From assembly GCA_031269915.1 (NCBI GenBank), contig JAISYN010000061.1, positions 1-35,948 on the forward strand: a DNA stretch of 35,948 bases, given 5' to 3'. Shown here in pieces: positions 17,425-25,627 of the stretch. Position numbers and translations under genes: made by a program. Under the pieces are notes generated by a model that did not search any database, was not told the DNA's origin, and saw nothing but the letters and a program-made list of their open reading frames with translations. The DNA is from Synergistaceae bacterium (lineage in GTDB: Bacteria; Synergistota; Synergistia; Synergistales; Synergistaceae). Positions within the stretch are counted from its first letter, which is position 1. Each line of letters starts with the position of its first letter.

Positions 17425-18864
17425 TTACGGCTTCAAAGCGACAAGCTTTACGCTGTAATACTGATCCAATGACCATGTCCCAAACAGTGTGCCGATGCCG
17501 CTCTGCTTATGACCTGTGTGCGGCAGGTTGGCACCCAGGATTGGCGCAGCGTTCACCACGACTCGTCCAAATTGCAACTGCTCCATGCATTTGACGATCA
17601 CCCTTGAATCATGGGCGAAGAGAAAGGAACACAACCCATAGATTGTGTCATTGGAACGAGCGATGACATCATCCAAATCATTGAAAGTCAAAATCGGATA
17701 GACTGGCCCGAACAGTTCTTCAACCGCAACTGGCATGTCGTCCTTGACGTTATCCAGTATGGAAGGCGTCATGAAAGCGCCGTCCTTAAATTGTTCCGGT
17801 AAGTCGGGAATGCTGCCGCCATATAGGAGCTTTGCCCCGCGGTCAACGCCGTCCTTGACCAGTGCGAGCAGTCTTTCCCTGGCTTTTTTGTCTATCAACG
17901 ATCCCACCAGTTTAGGCGTGTCTTTCCCCCAACCCATTTTAAACGCCTTGACTTTTTCGACCAATTTGTTTGTAAATTCATCATGGACGTCGCTGTGGAC
18001 GTAGATACGGTTGACGCAGCCGCAGCTTTGGCCGGTTTGCGCTACTTTGCGGTTTGCGACGAACGTAGTTGCGGCATCCAAATCCGCGTCGGGCATGATA
18101 ATGCAGGGCGCGTTACCGCCGAGTTCCAGTGAAACCTTTTTGATGGATGTCGCGATCTGTTTCATTATCTCCACGCCTGTGGCTGTTGAGCCGATACAGG
18201 TGACCATCGCGGGGATTTTGCTTTCGTTGAGATATTTCCCTATCACGCCGGACGGGCCGCTGACCATATTGAATACGCCGGGCGGCATGCCGATCTGCGC
18301 CGCGATTTCCGCGACCTTCAAACTTGCCAAAGGCGTGCTGATGCTAGGTTTGAGCACGCAGGTACATCCGGAAGCCATGACAGGAGTAAGTTTTGCGCCG
18401 AGATTGATCATGGGCACATTCCAAGCAAGATGCCCGACGACTACGCCTATCGGTCGTCTCAATACCCGGCAGAGAATATCGCGGTGGCCGTCGTATTCGG
18501 GCAGGCCAATGTCATAGATTCGTTTCGCCTCTTCGCCATAATACTCGAAATAACTGATAAACCTGGCGAAATCACCTTCATTGTCGGCATATGCCTTGCC
18601 GGTTTCCTGCGCCAGAATATCGATAATTTCTTCCTTTTTAGCAAGACAATTGTCCCTTAACTTGTAAAGCCAGCCAAGTTTTTCATTGATGCTTGTGTAG
18701 GACCAAGTTTTAAACGCCTTTTGAGCCGCTTTAAGCGCTTCTTCCGCCTGGGCTTCGCTTGCGCCGCGAAATGTGGCGATGACTTTCCCCGTGGCCGGAT
18801 TGATAACATCGATGGGATCGCCCTTGCCCTCCACAAGTTGGCCGTTAATGTACATTTTACTCAT
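17425..18864 (-). CDS. NAD(P)-dependent aldehyde dehydrogenase
   Basis: I start at ATG 18864, with GGAG 10 bases before it; the track's earlier start adds 31 unsupported residues. The product is 479 residues, standard for the ALDH superfamily and nearest to succinate-semialdehyde dehydrogenase-like members. Visible are the AWNVPM oxyanion Asn, KPSISTPLAS cofactor loop, catalytic Glu in LELGG, nucleophile Cys in GQSCG and EELFGPV. It oxidises an aldehyde or semialdehyde to the acid in the cytoplasm. The neighbouring HIBADH-family enzyme is a plausible source of a semialdehyde. Family sure; substrate unknown. Confidence 0.94.
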   Translation of the reverse strand: MSKMYINGQLVEGKGDPIDVINPATGKVIATFRGASEAQAEEALKAAQKAFKTWSYTSINEKLGWLYKLRDNCLAKKEEIIDILAQETGKAYADNEGDFARFISYFEYYGEEAKRIYDIGLPEYDGHRDILCRVLRRPIGVVVGHLAWNVPMINLGAKLTPVMASGCTCVLKPSISTPLASLKVAEIAAQIGMPPGVFNMVSGPSGVIGKYLNESKIPAMVTCIGSTATGVEIMKQIATSIKKVSLELGGNAPCIIMPDADLDAATTFVANRKVAQTGQSCGCVNRIYVHSDVHDEFTNKLVEKVKAFKMGWGKDTPKLVGSLIDKKARERLLALVKDGVDRGAKLLYGGSIPDLPEQFKDGAFMTPSILDNVKDDMPVAVEELFGPVYPILTFNDLDDVIARSNDTIYGLCSFLFAHDSRVIVKCMEQLQFGRVVVNAAPILGANLPHTGHKQSGIGTLFGTWSLDQYYSVKLVALKP

Positions 18865-18899
18865 CTTTATGAAACTCCTCTCTGTAACCGATATTTTTC

Positions 18900-20303
18900 T
18901 TACGATAGAAACAGCGCTATATCCCCGACATTCTTCACCTCCTCGAGGTGAATGCACATGTCGATTGCCTTTTTGACATTCTCATTGTCAAGCTTCTTGG
19001 GCGCGAAAGTTAAGCAGTCCATAAACTTGGCGGTCAGTTCTTCGTAAGACATTGGGTTTGCGGGGTCACCTTTGGGAGTGGAGGTGCCGGAGGATGTAAG
19101 AACTCTTCCATCCTTCATGCGAATCTCAACTGCCTTTTCAGGCGCCAGGAGCTTCTGGCCTTCCAAAGCCGGATCAATTTCCGCGGTGATCTTTTTAGTG
19201 ATAGCGAGAACGGCCGCATCATTGAGGTTTTCCTTTTGGATGCAATCAATGGCTACCTTGCCGTGGGCAAGAGCGACGCCAACGTTCCATGGGATGCTGA
19301 ACTGCGCATGCACTTCCTCCTTTGGCGCGCACCTGAGTTCGAACGGTTCGCAGAGAGCCCTGCCCGCCAATTCGTTAATGAACACCTTGATTGTGTCAAT
19401 CTCGCTGGGCTCTATTGAGTGTTTGCGTTTCAACTGCAACGCGGCGTCGATGTAAGAGTGAGCCTGACGGCAGCACGCATAGGGCTTGAAGCTCAAGTTG
19501 TCGATTTCGTAGACCTTGCCTATATCTTTGACGAGGACATCGTGATCGTAGTCGCCGCGCTGATAGATGTTAAACAGGCCAAAACGCCCCTCCAGGCTGT
19601 GCTGAGCGCCCGTCAGTCCTTTCTTTGCCAGCAAGGCGGACATAATGCCTCCCCGCGCCGCGAATCCGCAGGATAGCCTCTTGGTCAGCGCGTGTTCATC
19701 GTCGATATTGACCTGAACGTTGCCTGCGCACTGCGCGTAGGCGATTCCATACGCGTTGACCATCTGGCTCTCATCGAGTTTCAATAGCTTACCGGCTGCC
19801 GATGCCGCGCCAAAATAGCCGTATAGCGGCGTGAACATGAAACCGTATTTATGGATCGGATAGGTTCTGGCACGCGCTAATCTGGAAAGCATATCGGCAC
19901 CGAGCGCGACCGACGTGATGAATTCCTTGCCATCAACATTGCCGACACGCTGCGCGATCGCGAAGGCAGTCGAGACAACTATAGGCCCGATATGAACCGG
20001 CAAAGTCGCATGAGTATCGTCAAGATCCAGGGCATGCGCCATTGTCGCGTTGCAGAAAGCGGCCAGGGGCGCCGGTACTTTGCCGCCATAGGCCATGATC
20101 GTGCTTTCAGGCTTACCGCCCCATTCCTTGGCAAGCTCCACAACTTCTTTGCCGGCATCCGCCGTGCTGCCGCCGAGCAATGTCCCCAAAGTGTCCAGAA
20201 TATCCTGCTTGGCGAATTCCACCCCTTTGGCGGATATATTGCCAAATGTGGTATTTACTACATTTCTTGCAAAATCAACAGATGCGTCCGTGTTTTTTTC
20301 CAC
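18900..20303 (-). CDS. MmgE/PrpD-family protein, copy 1
   Basis: 467 residues from GTG 20303, placed 8-9 bases after AGGGGG. The alternative TTG at 20333 overlaps the stop of the upstream SDR (TTGA) and could serve by coupling. The family fold is clear: ILDTLGTLLGG, AHALDLDDTHATLPVH with the conserved Asp/His cluster, FGAASAAGKLL and FKPYACCRQAHSYIDAAL. MmgE/PrpD members include 2-methylcitrate dehydratase, cis-aconitate decarboxylase and iminodisuccinate epimerase: metal-free lyases or isomerases of di- and tricarboxylates. A paralogue lies at 23527. It probably dehydrates or isomerises a polycarboxylate here. Family sure; reaction open. Confidence 0.92.
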   Translation of the reverse strand: MEKNTDASVDFARNVVNTTFGNISAKGVEFAKQDILDTLGTLLGGSTADAGKEVVELAKEWGGKPESTIMAYGGKVPAPLAAFCNATMAHALDLDDTHATLPVHIGPIVVSTAFAIAQRVGNVDGKEFITSVALGADMLSRLARARTYPIHKYGFMFTPLYGYFGAASAAGKLLKLDESQMVNAYGIAYAQCAGNVQVNIDDEHALTKRLSCGFAARGGIMSALLAKKGLTGAQHSLEGRFGLFNIYQRGDYDHDVLVKDIGKVYEIDNLSFKPYACCRQAHSYIDAALQLKRKHSIEPSEIDTIKVFINELAGRALCEPFELRCAPKEEVHAQFSIPWNVGVALAHGKVAIDCIQKENLNDAAVLAITKKITAEIDPALEGQKLLAPEKAVEIRMKDGRVLTSSGTSTPKGDPANPMSYEELTAKFMDCLTFAPKKLDNENVKKAIDMCIHLEEVKNVGDIALFLS

Positions 20304-20329
20304 TTGAGAATTCCCCCTAAGATTTGCTT

Positions 20330-21103
20330 TCAAGAACAGGATATGCCGCCGTCAACGGTCAATATCGCGCCGTTGACATAAGACGCTTCGTCGGATACCA
20401 AAAACAGGGACGCTTTTGCGATATCCTCGGGCTGGCCGAAACGATGAAGCGGGGTCTTCGCGATATAGGCGTCCTCGACGGCTTTTGCGTCGTTCTTGTC
20501 GCTGTCGCGGCCCATAAAGGACGGCCAAAGCGGCGTGTTGACGGCGCCTGGGCAGATACAATTCGTCCTGATGTTGTACTGGCCATAATGGAGCGCAAGA
20601 CACTTTGTCATCATCACAAGACTGGATTTGCAAATCGAGTAGACCGTTGAGCTGCGGGATGCCTTCAAGCCCGCGAGAGAGCTGGTGAAAAGGATCGCCC
20701 CGCCGCCTATTTTTTTCATCTCCTCTATCGCAAACTTCGCCCCAAAAAAACCCGCTTTGATATGCAGCGATAGCGTGAAATCGTACTCCTCTTCCGACGT
20801 GCGCTCCACGAGTCCCGGTCCGGCGTTTCCTGCGTTGTGCCAGAAGAAGTCCAGCCTGCCGTACTTCTCGACTGTTGTATTGATCATCTTCTCGATCTCG
20901 GCCACTTTGGTTACATCGGTGTGTACAAACATCGCCTCCCCGCCGCGACTTTTGATTCCATTGACAACCTCCTCGCCTTTTTCATCCTGTACATCCACGA
21001 TCGCCATTTTTGCGCCTTCCGACGCCCACAACTCAGCCGAAGCCTTGCCCATGCCAGACGCCGCTCCTGTGATCAGTCCGACCTTGCCGCTCAGTTTGCC
21101 CAT
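20330..21103 (-). CDS. Short-chain dehydrogenase/reductase (SDR), copy 2
   Basis: A 257-residue SDR from ATG 21103 behind AGGAGGAG. It repeats nearly every feature of the SDR at 13601: TGAASGMG, IVDVQDEKGEE, FFWHNAGNAGPGL, FTSSLAGL, YSICKSS and a SYVNGAILTVDGG tail. Both have HNAG in place of NNAG and identical EEEYDFTL and KAGFFGAK blocks. Its TGA overlaps a TTG of the next gene, suggesting coupling. Two close copies in converging operons fit paired oxidation of two stereoisomers, or of substrate and product at different steps. NAD preference is inferred from the acidic residue after the second strand. Confidence 0.94.
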   Translation of the reverse strand: MGKLSGKVGLITGAASGMGKASAELWASEGAKMAIVDVQDEKGEEVVNGIKSRGGEAMFVHTDVTKVAEIEKMINTTVEKYGRLDFFWHNAGNAGPGLVERTSEEEYDFTLSLHIKAGFFGAKFAIEEMKKIGGGAILFTSSLAGLKASRSSTVYSICKSSLVMMTKCLALHYGQYNIRTNCICPGAVNTPLWPSFMGRDSDKNDAKAVEDAYIAKTPLHRFGQPEDIAKASLFLVSDEASYVNGAILTVDGGISCS

Positions 21104-21151
21104 TTTTTTCTCCTCCTGATTTATATTTTTTATGATTGGCGCGCGTAATGG

Positions 21152-22078
21152 TTATGAGAACTGGTACGCTCTGTCATTGCCCGCGGCAAAACTTCCAGAC
21201 CGGAAAACCCAAGACCCTTCGCTGTCGGGGGCAGTATCCTTCGTGGTGATGTATAGCTCACGAAAACCGGGGCGAACCATGGGATGCGTCGTGAAAAGGT
21301 GACGCCCTTCCGTGCGCCCGGGTATCAGCACCTGCCCGATTGGAGAGCCGTAGTGGTTAAATACCAGGATACGCCCCTGGTCGGGGAGTGCCACGTACAA
21401 ATTGTCATCCGCGTCGATCGAGCAGGAATCCGGCCCGGCAAAACCGATAAAGCGGTAAGGGATTGTCGAGCGTCCGGTGGGGATAACGAATCTGTGAAGC
21501 CGGGAAGCCTGCATTTCGGTGACCCACAGAATTGATCCATCGCGCGAAAGCGCAATGCCATTTGGCTGACACATATTCCTGCAGAATGGGGTTAGCTTTT
21601 GAAAATCAGGCGATACATAATATACGCCGCCAATCGGATCGCGAAAACCGCCGATAAAGTCCGTAAAGTAAAATCCGCCGTCAGCGTCAAATACCATATC
21701 ATCCACACTGAAACCCCGGAGAATGTACTCCGCGTCCGACCCGTCGGGATTCATCACGATGATGCCACCGGCTGTTTCATTAGAAACGCAACAGACGAAC
21801 AGGCGTCCGTCCTTGTGGATTTTCACTGCCGCGGGCCGGACATTTTTCTTGTGATAGATCACCGAAAGTTTTTCGGCGCGCATGTCGACTTTGAAAACGG
21901 TATTCCCGTTGGTGGATGTAAAATACATGTCACCTTGCCGGTCAAAACAAAGGCCCTCCAAAGTGTTGGCCTCGTCGTAAGCCTTGATGAACTTCTCCGC
22001 CGTTATCGTCTGTAAGTTCGGTTCAAAAGTCGGTATTGCGCTGTAATGATCGCCTGGCCGGTAATTCAGTTGTTCCAT
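21152..22078 (-). CDS. SMP-30/gluconolactonase-like beta-propeller protein
   Basis: 308 residues from ATG 22078 behind GGAGGG. The six-bladed propeller of the SMP-30/gluconolactonase/LRE family is recognised by LEGLCFDRQGDMYFT (metal-binding Glu), QPNGIALSRDGSILWVTE (Asn) and GFAGPDSCSIDADDNLYVA (Asp), giving a complete divalent-metal site. No signal peptide is seen, so it acts in the cytoplasm. Members hydrolyse sugar or other lactones. Together with the MBL-fold enzyme at 14435 the locus has two unrelated lactonase families, pointing to a lactone intermediate. Family fairly sure; lactonase activity inferred. Confidence 0.87.
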   Translation of the reverse strand: MEQLNYRPGDHYSAIPTFEPNLQTITAEKFIKAYDEANTLEGLCFDRQGDMYFTSTNGNTVFKVDMRAEKLSVIYHKKNVRPAAVKIHKDGRLFVCCVSNETAGGIIVMNPDGSDAEYILRGFSVDDMVFDADGGFYFTDFIGGFRDPIGGVYYVSPDFQKLTPFCRNMCQPNGIALSRDGSILWVTEMQASRLHRFVIPTGRSTIPYRFIGFAGPDSCSIDADDNLYVALPDQGRILVFNHYGSPIGQVLIPGRTEGRHLFTTHPMVRPGFRELYITTKDTAPDSEGSWVFRSGSFAAGNDRAYQFS

Positions 22079-22132
22079 CAGTATTACCCTCCTTGACTAA
22101 ATTAACAAGACTATTTCAAGGCTGCGTGGGCT

Positions 22133-23527
22133 CTATGCCTGCATAGCCTCTACGATATCGTTGCTGTTCTCCAGATTCTCCATGCCGTCAACCAACGCCC
22201 TGATCTTTTCAGCGGTATCTTTAGGCATTGGCAGGGCGCTGAACGCGATACAGTCATCCATCTTTGCCGCAATGTCCGCGTCAGTCATGGGCTTTTCCCC
22301 GCAGCCTAACGTGACATCCAAGCGGTGCTCCAGCACAGCTCCCGAGGTAGTTTCAATTTTAATGATGACCGGAGATACCTTTGCGCTGTATTCCTTATCA
22401 AGACGCTCATCAATGACTCCGTTAATTTTTGCCGCCATCTCCAACACATCGGTTCTTTTGATACCCTCCTCCGTGAAATCAGACAGGCCGACCCTGCCAT
22501 GTACGAGCGCGCACGCGGCGCTATACGGTATGCTGAACTGGCTTTCTACAATAGTGGTGGGGTGCTTTCGCACTTTCTCGGGAACACAGCCCGCCACATA
22601 TAGATGCTCATTCATCAGAATATCGACGCGTTTTACCATGTTCGGTTTCAAGTTGAATTTCTTTCTGGCCTCGAGCGCTACGTTTATTGAAGGCTGATTG
22701 GGCCTCCCGCACGGCCAGGGCTTAAAAGCCATATCTTCCTGAGCAAACTTTACGCCGAGATCAGCACGGATCGCATCTGGATTATATCGATTATGCAGGT
22801 AAACTTTGTAAAATCCGTACTTGCCTTCAAATGTATTCTGGATTCCGCGCACACCTTTTTTTGCCATCTCGCACGCGATAATTCCAGCTTTGGAAGCGAA
22901 TCCGGGCTGCATGCGCTTTGTCCAGGCGGAATCCGTGATGGCTTGATAACTGCCGCCCGCTTGGCTGTAAGCAATACCAAGGGCGTTGAGCATCTCTTCT
23001 TTGTCGAGGCGCATCACTCGCCCGGCGGCGGCCGCCGCGCCAAAGACCCCCAACAATTGCGTGTATATCCAGCCGCTTTCCACAATACCCACAGTAGCGG
23101 AGAGCCCAAGACGGCAATGGATATCGAGGCCCGCGGCAATAGCCGCCAACAAATCGCTGCCACGCACCCCGCCCATTTTTTCAGCGGCGGCCAGCGCGCT
23201 CGATACGATCACCGAGCCGCTGTGCAGCATCGCTACATCGTGCGTATCGTCATAATCATAGCCGTGGATCATAACTGTATTGATCCAGGCTGCGACATGT
23301 GCCGGATATTTCTTGCCAAACACGAAAACCCTTGACACTGGATTTCCGCCCCACTCGTCAGCAAGTTCCAGCATTTCTTTTACGCCACGTGCGGACGATC
23401 CGGCAATACCAGTTGAAAGGCTGTCAAAAATATCCTTTTTGGTAGCTTCCACAGCGGAGCCTGATAAATCGTCAAAATGCAGAGAAGAGGCATGTTCTGC
23501 CAGTTGAAAAGCGATATCCTGAGACAA
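22133..23527 (-). CDS. MmgE/PrpD-family protein, copy 2
   Basis: 464 residues starting at TTG 23527, with AAGGA 6 bases before it; no better ATG is in frame. The layout is the same as copy 1: IFDSLSTGIAG, IHGYDYDDTHDVAMLHSG (Asp/His cluster), FGAAAAAGRVM, FKPWPCGRPNQPSINVAL and a C-terminal lid domain. Similarity to copy 1 is moderate, so this is not a recent duplicate, and the substrates probably differ. Likely a lyase or isomerase of a carboxylate, between the tautomerase and the SMP-30 protein in gene order. Family sure; reaction not. Confidence 0.92.
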   Translation of the reverse strand: MSQDIAFQLAEHASSLHFDDLSGSAVEATKKDIFDSLSTGIAGSSARGVKEMLELADEWGGNPVSRVFVFGKKYPAHVAAWINTVMIHGYDYDDTHDVAMLHSGSVIVSSALAAAEKMGGVRGSDLLAAIAAGLDIHCRLGLSATVGIVESGWIYTQLLGVFGAAAAAGRVMRLDKEEMLNALGIAYSQAGGSYQAITDSAWTKRMQPGFASKAGIIACEMAKKGVRGIQNTFEGKYGFYKVYLHNRYNPDAIRADLGVKFAQEDMAFKPWPCGRPNQPSINVALEARKKFNLKPNMVKRVDILMNEHLYVAGCVPEKVRKHPTTIVESQFSIPYSAACALVHGRVGLSDFTEEGIKRTDVLEMAAKINGVIDERLDKEYSAKVSPVIIKIETTSGAVLEHRLDVTLGCGEKPMTDADIAAKMDDCIAFSALPMPKDTAEKIRALVDGMENLENSNDIVEAMQA

Positions 23528-23591
23528 TTGAATTCCTTCTTTTGGTAAATTTATTTGTTAAAAATCAACAATGCCAAACATGTATGCGATT

Positions 23592-23789
23592 CTATTTTTT
23601 CTCGTCGCTTCCAGCGCACATTTTTCCGCCTATAGCCCATTCATCAGGAGGGATTTCCTGGAATGTAACCCAAATGAGTTCATTCGGGACATTTGCTTCC
23701 TCATGAATTATGTCAGAAATTTTTTTTGCGATTCGCGCTTTGCGTTCTTTCGGGTGTCCAGGGAAAATGCTGATATTGATATATGGCAT
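23592..23789 (-). CDS. 4-Oxalocrotonate tautomerase-like protein
   Basis: A 65-residue protein with the family's Pro at position 2 (Pro1 after Met removal), the catalytic base. Aligned without gaps to the classical enzyme, IGG at 52-54 matches, but Arg11 is His, Arg39 is Trp and Phe50 is Trp. Both substrate-binding arginines are therefore absent, so it is unlikely to be a true 2-hydroxymuconate tautomerase. It more probably catalyses keto-enol or double-bond isomerisation of another compound. AGGAGGGAG lies upstream, and the gap to the HIBADH copy 2 stop is only 17 bases, so it is surely co-transcribed. Confidence 0.88.
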   Translation of the reverse strand: MPYINISIFPGHPKERKARIAKKISDIIHEEANVPNELIWVTFQEIPPDEWAIGGKMCAGSDEKK

Positions 23790-23806
23790 GGTAAAACTCC
23801 CTCCTC

Positions 23807-24706
23807 CTATTTCGTAGGTTCAAGTTCGCGCAGCAACTCCACTATGGAAGATGAATCCAAATTTCCATAACCGCGCTGTTGAGCGATGCGGTACCACTGA
23901 ATCATGTTATTGCAGCCGAAGCTTGAAATCCCCGTCTCGTCGCCGAGCTGTCTAGCCAAATCCAAATCTTTCAGCGTGCCCGTGACCGGGAAGTACGATT
24001 TGGCACTTGCGCTATAATCATGGTTCGCAATGTGCTCACGCTTGATCCGCAATATTTCGTTTTGTGAAGAGCTGGACATAATCACGTTATACAGCTTTTC
24101 AAAAGGGATTCCCATGTGCTCCGCGAGCAGAACGGCTTCAGCATCCGCGAATAAGATCGCCTTTGAGAGCATATTGTTGAGAATCTTCAGCCCGATGCCG
24201 CCGCCTCGTATATCGGCATAGTGGATTTTATTCCCGATCACTTCAAGATATTGCGGCAACTGTGCACTATCCATTTCTTCCTTTGTCGCTCCCGCCATGA
24301 GGGAAAGCGTTCCGTCAGCCGCGCGCCCCGCGCCGCCGCTGATTGGGACGTCGACATATGTTATGCCTTTTTCTTTCGCAAGCTCACAGAGCTTGGCGCT
24401 CAATCCATAGGGAATTGTGCTTGTGTCGATGATGTACTGACCAGGGTGTCCGTGTTTCAAAAGCCCGTCCACCCCCGCGACCACATCCTCCACGATTGCG
24501 GGCATGAGCAAGGACAGGAAAATCACGTCACAATCTTTTGCGATCTGGATATTGTCACTTGCTGCGTCCGCGCCCGCTTTACGCAATTCCTCCTTTTTTT
24601 CTTGAACGAGGTCAGATACAAGAAGGCTGCCGAATTTTTTCAGGATTTTTTTTGCCATCGGCATACCCATAGTGCCCAATCCTATAAAACCAATTTTATG
24701 AGACAT
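23807..24706 (-). CDS. 3-Hydroxyisobutyrate dehydrogenase-family oxidoreductase, copy 2
   Basis: 299 residues from ATG 24706, with AAGGAG 12 bases before it. Rossmann start GFIGLGTMGMPMAKKIL, substrate loop DVPISGGAGRAADGTLS, and catalytic Lys in LKILNNML. The C-terminal IQWYRIAQQRGYGNLDSSS is the same unusual signature as copy 1. Identity elsewhere is moderate, so the pair is old and probably acts on different hydroxy acids or different stereoisomers. It lies between the crotonase and tautomerase genes. A role in oxidising a 3-hydroxy acid freed from CoA, as in valine degradation, is possible but not shown. Confidence 0.92.
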   Translation of the reverse strand: MSHKIGFIGLGTMGMPMAKKILKKFGSLLVSDLVQEKKEELRKAGADAASDNIQIAKDCDVIFLSLLMPAIVEDVVAGVDGLLKHGHPGQYIIDTSTIPYGLSAKLCELAKEKGITYVDVPISGGAGRAADGTLSLMAGATKEEMDSAQLPQYLEVIGNKIHYADIRGGGIGLKILNNMLSKAILFADAEAVLLAEHMGIPFEKLYNVIMSSSSQNEILRIKREHIANHDYSASAKSYFPVTGTLKDLDLARQLGDETGISSFGCNNMIQWYRIAQQRGYGNLDSSSIVELLRELEPTK

Positions 24707-24766
24707 ACTCTTCGACTACTCCTTAATGTACTGTACGGTTACAGATATTCCAAATCACGGTTGCAT

Positions 24767-25576
24767 TTAACGACCTGCCCATACAGGCGGGCGCTTCTCA
24801 TGAAACGCGGCTTTGCCTTCTTTGCCGTCTTCAGTCGTTGCGAGAATCGCGGCAATGAGACACTCCATCTCGGAAGAGGAGTTCAGAGACATTTCCATGC
24901 ACCTATCGGCACAAATTTTGCAATACTTGATTGCGAGAGGCGCGTTTTTCGTGATATCCGCCATGAATGCTTCCGCCGTCTGGATCAATTCATCCGGTTC
25001 TACAACCTTGCTGACAAAGCCCAAGCGAAGAGCCTCGTCCGCGGTATAGTGTATGCCGGTCATGAGCATTTCTTTGGCTGACGCGGGAGGCATGATGCGC
25101 ATCGCCTGCGTGACTCCCAGATAAGCCGGTATGCCGCCTAATTTGACCTCAGGATACCCGATCTTCGCTTTTTTGCTGGCGATACGAAAGTCGCAGCAAC
25201 TGGCCAGGTCCGCGCCGCCGCCTAAGCAATATCCGTTGATCGCCGCGATGACGGGCCGCTCGAAGTCAAGTATGTGGCGCATGGAATCATGGACGATATT
25301 GCGCCGGACCTCGCGCAGTGTGACTGGACCTTTGAAATTCGCGCCCTGCATACGCTTGTCGGAAAGATCGGCACCGGCGATAAAACTCTTGCCCGCGCCG
25401 GTTATGATGACGCCCCAAACGTTATCGTCATTAGTCATCGTTTCAAAAATCTCGTTGATAGACATAAACACGTCATAGCTCAACGAATTCAAAGTTGACG
25501 GATTATTGAACGTTAAGGAGACGACATGCTCCTTCATCGCAAAATCAATTCCGTCATAGTGTTCTTTGTATGCCAC
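24767..25576 (-). CDS. Enoyl-CoA hydratase/isomerase (crotonase fold)
   Basis: A 269-residue crotonase from GTG 25576 with GGAG about 10 bases upstream. The oxyanion hole is formed by SFIAGADL and INGYCLGGGADLA. Of the two classical catalytic acids, Glu164 is kept (GYPEVKLGGIP), while Glu144 of the GGGxEL motif is Asp (GGGADL), so the hydration chemistry may be altered. CaiD, the crotonobetainyl-CoA hydratase, is one relative to compare. It hydrates an enoyl-CoA or dehydrates a hydroxyacyl-CoA made by the upstream CoA-transferase and acyl-CoA dehydrogenase. Family sure; substrate unknown. Confidence 0.92.
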   Translation of the reverse strand: MAYKEHYDGIDFAMKEHVVSLTFNNPSTLNSLSYDVFMSINEIFETMTNDDNVWGVIITGAGKSFIAGADLSDKRMQGANFKGPVTLREVRRNIVHDSMRHILDFERPVIAAINGYCLGGGADLASCCDFRIASKKAKIGYPEVKLGGIPAYLGVTQAMRIMPPASAKEMLMTGIHYTADEALRLGFVSKVVEPDELIQTAEAFMADITKNAPLAIKYCKICADRCMEMSLNSSSEMECLIAAILATTEDGKEGKAAFHEKRPPVWAGR

Positions 25577-25627
25577 TTGTTCCGATCTCCTTCTTTGTTC
25601 GATATATGTGATTGTGGAAGTGTATGC

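Noticed and set aside
24221-25081. 286-aa plus-strand ORF
   Set aside because: Antisense to the HIBADH copy 2 and crotonase genes, both of which have clear motifs and starts.
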